64,000 nucleotides of DNA from Sporolactobacillus kofuensis (GTDB lineage Bacteria; Bacillota; Bacilli; Bacillales; Sporolactobacillaceae). Shown one piece after another: positions 60,283 through 64,000 of the stretch. The stretch covers positions 62,001 to 126,000 of the forward strand of contig NZ_JBHSTQ010000005.1 in NCBI RefSeq assembly GCF_042660205.1, read 5' to 3'. The position numbers and the translations under genes are program-made. The notes below the pieces were generated by a model. That model was not told the DNA's origin and did not search any database. It saw nothing but the letters and a program-made list of their open reading frames with translations. Numbering within the stretch: position 1 is the stretch's first letter; each line of letters opens with the position of its first letter.

Positions 60283-61659
60283 ATGTCCGAATCTACCCCA
60301 GTAGCCAAAAATGATCAACTTGAAGTGACTTTTACCGACCTAACTCAGGACGGATCCGGCGTTGCCAAGGTCGACGGCTACACCTTGTTCATTCCAGGTG
60401 GACTGCCTGGAGAAAAGGCAAAAGTACAAGTTATTAAAACAAAAAAAGGGTACGGTTTCGGCCGTTTGCTCGAAATAACCCAACCTAGTGATCGGCGCGC
60501 GGAACCGCCATGCCCCTATTACGATCAATGCGGAGGTTGTGCGATTCAACATATCAGTGCAGAAGGTCAGCTCGCCTACAAACGGGAGATCGTGCGCAAT
60601 GCACTCGAGCGGATCGGTGGCTTAAGTGACATTCCTGTCGAACCCACTCTCGGCATGGCAGAACCATGGAGCTACCGAAATAAGATTCAAGTTCCAGTGG
60701 CCACGCAAAATGGGAAATTCGCTTTCGGCTTTTATAAAAAACGCAGTCATGAGATCGTCGACATGGAACACTGCATGATTACCGATCCGCTCATCGACGA
60801 CATTGTGCAAACCGCGCACCGCGTTGCTGAAGAAAACGGTCTGACGCCATACGATGAACTCAAGCATCGAGGGATCCTTCGGCATGTGATGGCACGCGTC
60901 GGCAAGCAGACCGGTGAAGTGATGGTTGTTTTCGTGACGCGTACTGAAGAATTACCTTTCCGCAAGCTGTTGATCAAAGCACTGACTGAGCAATATCCAC
61001 AAATCAAATCGATTGCGCAAAATGTGAATTCAAAAAGAACGAATGCCATATTCGGCGATAAAACGAAGACGATCTGGGGTCGCGATGTGATCTATGATCA
61101 GATTGGCGGTATCACCTTCGCAATCTCTGCGCGCTCTTTCTTCCAGGTTAACCCGACACAGACCGAAGTATTATATGGAAAAGCTCTTGAGTACGCAGCA
61201 CTCACTGGGGAAGAGACGGTGATCGATGCTTATTGCGGTATCGGAACCATTTCTCTGTTCCTCGCCAAACAAGCAAAACACGTGTATGGTGTTGAAATCG
61301 TCCCTGAAGCCATTGAGGACGCGAAGAAGAACGCTGAACTTAATAAAATCACAAACGCCAGCTTCGAAGTCGGTAAGTCAGAAGATGTTATTCCAAATTG
61401 GCGTGACCAGGGCATTGAACCCAATGTCATCGTTGTCGATCCGCCGCGCAAAGGCTGCGACGCTGCATTAATTGACACTATGATTACCATGCAGCCAGAG
61501 CGGATTGTCTATGTTTCCTGCAACCCATCAACACTCGCTCGTGACCTCAAACTGCTCACTGCAGGCGGGTATGGTGTGAAGAAAGTGCAGCCTGTGGACA
61601 TGTTTCCTCAGACGATGCACGTTGAGTGCGTGGTATTGATGTCACGGGTAGAAAAGTAA
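60283..61659 (+). CDS. rlmCD: 23S rRNA (uracil-5-)-methyltransferase RlmCD
   Basis: The protein has 458 residues, RumA/TrmA family. It has an N-terminal TRAM domain (DLTQDGSGVAKVDGY ...), four iron-sulfur cysteines (CPYYDQCGGC, then a fourth), SAM motifs DAYCGIGTISLFLA and GVEIVPEA, and the catalytic pattern DPPRKGCD plus SCNPSTLARDL. It methylates U747 and U1939 of 23S rRNA in B. subtilis. The gene follows dgkB directly in B. subtilis but lies 7.9 kb away here. Confidence 0.95.
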   Translation: MSESTPVAKNDQLEVTFTDLTQDGSGVAKVDGYTLFIPGGLPGEKAKVQVIKTKKGYGFGRLLEITQPSDRRAEPPCPYYDQCGGCAIQHISAEGQLAYKREIVRNALERIGGLSDIPVEPTLGMAEPWSYRNKIQVPVATQNGKFAFGFYKKRSHEIVDMEHCMITDPLIDDIVQTAHRVAEENGLTPYDELKHRGILRHVMARVGKQTGEVMVVFVTRTEELPFRKLLIKALTEQYPQIKSIAQNVNSKRTNAIFGDKTKTIWGRDVIYDQIGGITFAISARSFFQVNPTQTEVLYGKALEYAALTGEETVIDAYCGIGTISLFLAKQAKHVYGVEIVPEAIEDAKKNAELNKITNASFEVGKSEDVIPNWRDQGIEPNVIVVDPPRKGCDAALIDTMITMQPERIVYVSCNPSTLARDLKLLTAGGYGVKKVQPVDMFPQTMHVECVVLMSRVEK

Positions 61660-61689
61660 AAGGCTAAAAAGTGTAGAAAACAAGTGATA

Positions 61690-61980
61690 TTCGGGAGTTG
61701 GGACTTGTCACCTAGACAGGTGTTACTTTCGGATTTTCTTATTTTGGGAACAGATCCACTAATGAACGGTAAAATGGTGAGTGTGTCAAAAGCTCAGTAG
61801 ATAAGTAATTAGCATTTTTAGAAGTTCAATGTGAAAGTCGCTCCGAGGGAATAAGTCAAAGCTGGCAGTATTGAGTGCGGCAGAACGATTTAGATGTTGG
61901 TGGTCGACAAATGGTCAGCTTAGATGTTAGGTGTTTGTGAGTGGTCAAATTGGATGTTTTCCTGGTTATTTCACGGTGTG
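61690..61980. repeat. Degenerate repeat region resembling an insertion-sequence end
   Basis: TTAGATGTT recurs at about 30-bp spacing (61891, 61921) with TGGTCA partners, giving minus-strand units of AACATCTAA ... TGACCA. Multiple terminal repeats of this style are typical of IS21-family ends. CACCTAGACAGGTG at about 61710 is a further palindrome. No transposase gene is present. The family call is weak. Confidence 0.35.
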
Positions 61981-62157
61981 ATCGTGGATTGGATTGATTT
62001 GATTAGTCAAGGTTGAATCGATAAAATGGTTGTGAAATAGGCGCGTGAACATGACTGAACTAGGTTAATCGGTTAATTAGCCATAATGGTGAATGGGAAA
62101 ATGAGACGTCCTATTAGGCATGATGAAATGTGATTACTAATTCGGAGGTAAGGTTGA

Positions 62158-62907
62158 ATGACTATAAAATTTAACCCGAATAACATCATTATTAAACTTT
62201 GTATGAGTGGGATGAACTTGGAAAGTAGCGGGAACATTGAAGATGCGACCGCGATATTTCAAAAAGCATGGCACGAAGCAACAGACGACTATGAAAGATT
62301 TATTGCAGCTTACCATTTAGCTCGTCAACAAATTAGTATTATAGACAAATTGAAATGGATGGAAACATCTTTAAAGTGTGCACAAAATATAAATGATGAG
62401 AATGTTAAAAGTGCATACTCAACGTTATTTTTAAACATCGCCAAATGTTATGAGGAGTTGCGTGATTCTGATAACGCAAAAAGAAATTATGAATTGTCAA
62501 ATTCATATAAGGGTGCTCCTTCTGATAAAGGACCATTTTATCATGGGACAAAGGCAGATTTGCAGGTTGGCGATTTACTGACAGCGGGTGGAACTTCAAA
62601 TTACAAACCTGAGCTTAAAATGAACCACATTTATTTTACTGCTAATGTAAATGGCGCAGGACTTGCAGCAGCATTAGCAAAAGGAGAAGGAAGAGAACGC
62701 GTTTATATAATAGAACCAACAGGCGAATTTGAAAACGACCCAAATCTTACGGACAAAAAATTTCCGGGTAACTTAACGCGGTCATATCGCTCACAAAAAC
62801 CTTTAAGAATTATTGGTGAAGAAACAGAGTGGAGGAAACAGACAACTACGGAGCGACACGAATGGCACCAAAAGTTAGCCAAAAACAAGGGCGAAATTAT
62901 TAATTGA
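62158..62907 (+). CDS. Rifampin ADP-ribosyltransferase (Arr-like) with N-terminal TPR-like domain
   Basis: The protein has 249 residues. The first 120 residues are helical repeats (AIFQKAWHEATDDYERFIAAYHLARQ, IAKCYEELRDSDNAKRNYELSNSY) like a TPR. Residues about 125-249 are a complete Arr domain: GPFYHGTKADLQVGDLL, MNHIYFTA, RVYIIEPTGEFENDPNLTDKKFPGNLTRSYRS. Arr transfers ADP-ribose from NAD to rifampin's C23 hydroxyl and inactivates it. The conserved His, Tyr and Asp of that fold are visible. CGGAGGTAAGG precedes the ATG. Whether it confers resistance here is untested. Confidence 0.82.
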   Translation: MTIKFNPNNIIIKLCMSGMNLESSGNIEDATAIFQKAWHEATDDYERFIAAYHLARQQISIIDKLKWMETSLKCAQNINDENVKSAYSTLFLNIAKCYEELRDSDNAKRNYELSNSYKGAPSDKGPFYHGTKADLQVGDLLTAGGTSNYKPELKMNHIYFTANVNGAGLAAALAKGEGRERVYIIEPTGEFENDPNLTDKKFPGNLTRSYRSQKPLRIIGEETEWRKQTTTERHEWHQKLAKNKGEIIN

Positions 62908-62973
62908 ACATATTTCAATGGGTAAAATAGTTATGTTTCAAGTTTGTCTGTGGGCTTATACAAAAAAGAAAGC

Positions 62974-63009
62974 AAGGCACCTTACGCCTGATTCCGTAGG
63001 TGCCTTGGT
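62974..63009 (+). terminator. Terminator-like hairpin after the Arr gene
   Basis: CAAGGCACC ... GGTGCCTTG with one bulge; the following TTGTTGTTG is a weak T tract. Confidence 0.6.
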
Positions 63010-63483
63010 TGTTGTTGCTAGCCATGGGGACAAGTACCGTGGCTGGTTTTAGTGACTTGTTCAGTGCGACCTGGGTAAATTAAGATTGTGCGTGAAATGC
63101 GGAGTTTCGATTCCCTGAACGCGGATGACTAAGCTAAAGAACCACTCACCACGGGCTCCAACCACATCCTTTTATTTACCCATCTGAGTTGGTTATTGGC
63201 AGTAAATCTATTGCAGTAATGGAGAACGCTAGTTAGAATGTTTTTAGTGAAGACGGATTGATATGTTTCCCTGAACGTAAGATTCAACAATTGGCCAATG
63301 ACATCAATCCTATCGACTCCAGCCACGTCAAAGCAGTTACTTTACTAGAGAAAAAACTGTAAACTGTCTAACGAACAAATAAACTTCTGAACCGAAAGAT
63401 ACATTTCTGATTTCCGGGTCCCCCCTTACTTTGGGGATAAGTTTTGGTTGGGTACCCCATAATGAGAGGATTTGAATTTAAAT
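63010..63483. other. Gap with no recognised gene
   Basis: About 470 bp. A minus-strand open frame (63129-63326, 65 codons) has no recognisable protein and no ribosome binding site. The end must carry the promoter of the dihydrouridine synthase gene. Confidence 0.4.
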
Positions 63484-64000
63484 ATGATCAATAATTTTTG
63501 GCGTGATTTACCACGACCTTTTTTTGCACTGGCACCAATGGAAGAGGTGACGGATGTTGTTTTTCGCCATGTAGTTAGTGAAGCAGCTAGACCTGATGTG
63601 TTTTTTACAGAGTTTACAAACACGGAGAGTTATTGTCACCCAGAGGGGATCAATAGTGTGCGTGGGCGTTTGACTTTTACAGAGGATGAACAACCGATTG
63701 TCGCCCAAATATGGGGGGATAAGCCTGAATGCTTTCGACAGATGAGTATTGGTCTGGCGAAACAAGGATTTAGCGGTGTGGATCTCAATATGGGCTGCCC
63801 GGTGCCTAATGTGACGGCGAATGGGAAGGGAAGCGGGCTTATTCTGCGTCCCGATGTCGCAGCAGATATAATACAAGCAACAAAAGCAGGGGGATTACCT
63901 GTAAGTGTGAAGACAAGGCTTGGTTACACGGATGTCGACGAATGGCACGACTGGCTGACACATGTATTGCAACAAGACATTGCTAATCTTACCATTCATC
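63484..64000 (+). CDS. tRNA-dihydrouridine synthase, N-terminal part (3' end outside window)
   Basis: The frame is open to the window edge (172 codons). FALAPMEEVTDVVFRHV at the start, PIVAQIWGDKPE, GVDLNMGCPVPNVTANGKGSGLIL and LPVSVKTRLGY match FMN-dependent Dus proteins, which reduce uridines in the tRNA D-loop. ATG 63484 is chosen; GAGAGGA lies 13 bp upstream, a rather long spacing, but no better in-frame start exists. Confidence 0.88.
   Translation, partial: MINNFWRDLPRPFFALAPMEEVTDVVFRHVVSEAARPDVFFTEFTNTESYCHPEGINSVRGRLTFTEDEQPIVAQIWGDKPECFRQMSIGLAKQGFSGVDLNMGCPVPNVTANGKGSGLILRPDVAADIIQATKAGGLPVSVKTRLGYTDVDEWHDWLTHVLQQDIANLTIH

Overview
The window looks like the chromosome of a low-GC, endospore-forming member of the Bacillales. 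The evidence is a tlp-type spore protein gene, the complete purEKBCSQLFMNHD operon in Bacillus order, a dlt operon with dltX, and the yerC-pcrA-ligA-camS ... gatCAB-dgkB ... rlmCD backbone known from Bacillus subtilis. A D-lactate dehydrogenase and AdhE, each behind a Rex-type operator, point to a fermentative lifestyle. A Sporolactobacillus-like organism is my best guess (inference). No rRNA or tRNA genes were seen.

Layout. 1-1.3 kb: end of an MFS transporter and two decayed gene remnants. 1.3-2.7 kb: a NERD-domain gene bracketed by two near-identical arrays of 21-bp repeats. 2.7-7.6 kb: two convergent NUDIX genes, a GNAT acetyltransferase, tlp, cyanase, and an ABC exporter/TetR operon with two palindromic operators. 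7.6-11.7 kb: D-lactate dehydrogenase and AdhE. 11.8-21 kb: a dlt operon read leftward with a serine hydrolase as first gene, and a divergent lipoprotein/response regulator/histidine kinase operon. 21-37 kb: purine block, with PurR-boxed pbuG, two small genes, and a guanine riboswitch ahead of the 12-gene pur operon. 37-39.5 kb: a HTH/PIN toxin-antitoxin pair and an L-lactate/L-2-hydroxyacid dehydrogenase. 40-52.4 kb: yerC, pcrA, ligA, camS, an Lrp/LysE pair, gatCAB and dgkB.

52.4-60.2 kb is an accessory block between dgkB and rlmCD, which are neighbours in B. subtilis. It holds a persulfide-handling regulon: a glutaredoxin-like protein, a four-domain CoA-disulfide reductase/rhodanese/TusA/DsrE protein, CstR, two single rhodaneses and a second CoA-disulfide reductase-rhodanese. 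Four ATACC-N6-GGTAT palindromes lie in front of its transcription units. The block ends with a cupin gene, a decayed 5' piece of a second dgkB, a second copy of the dgkB-type terminator, an MFS remnant and a second copy of the dgkB-side 21-bp repeat array. This suggests the region was rearranged by duplication and insertion. 60.2-64 kb holds rlmCD, a degenerate repeat region resembling an insertion-sequence end, a TPR-rifampin ADP-ribosyltransferase fusion and the start of a dihydrouridine synthase gene.

Five arrays of 21-bp repeats (at 1.3, 2.6, 50.8, 52.5 and 60.1 kb) recur at gene boundaries and are the least explained structure here. All coordinates and pattern calls come from reading the sequence by eye. 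Family assignments rest on recognised motifs, not on searches.
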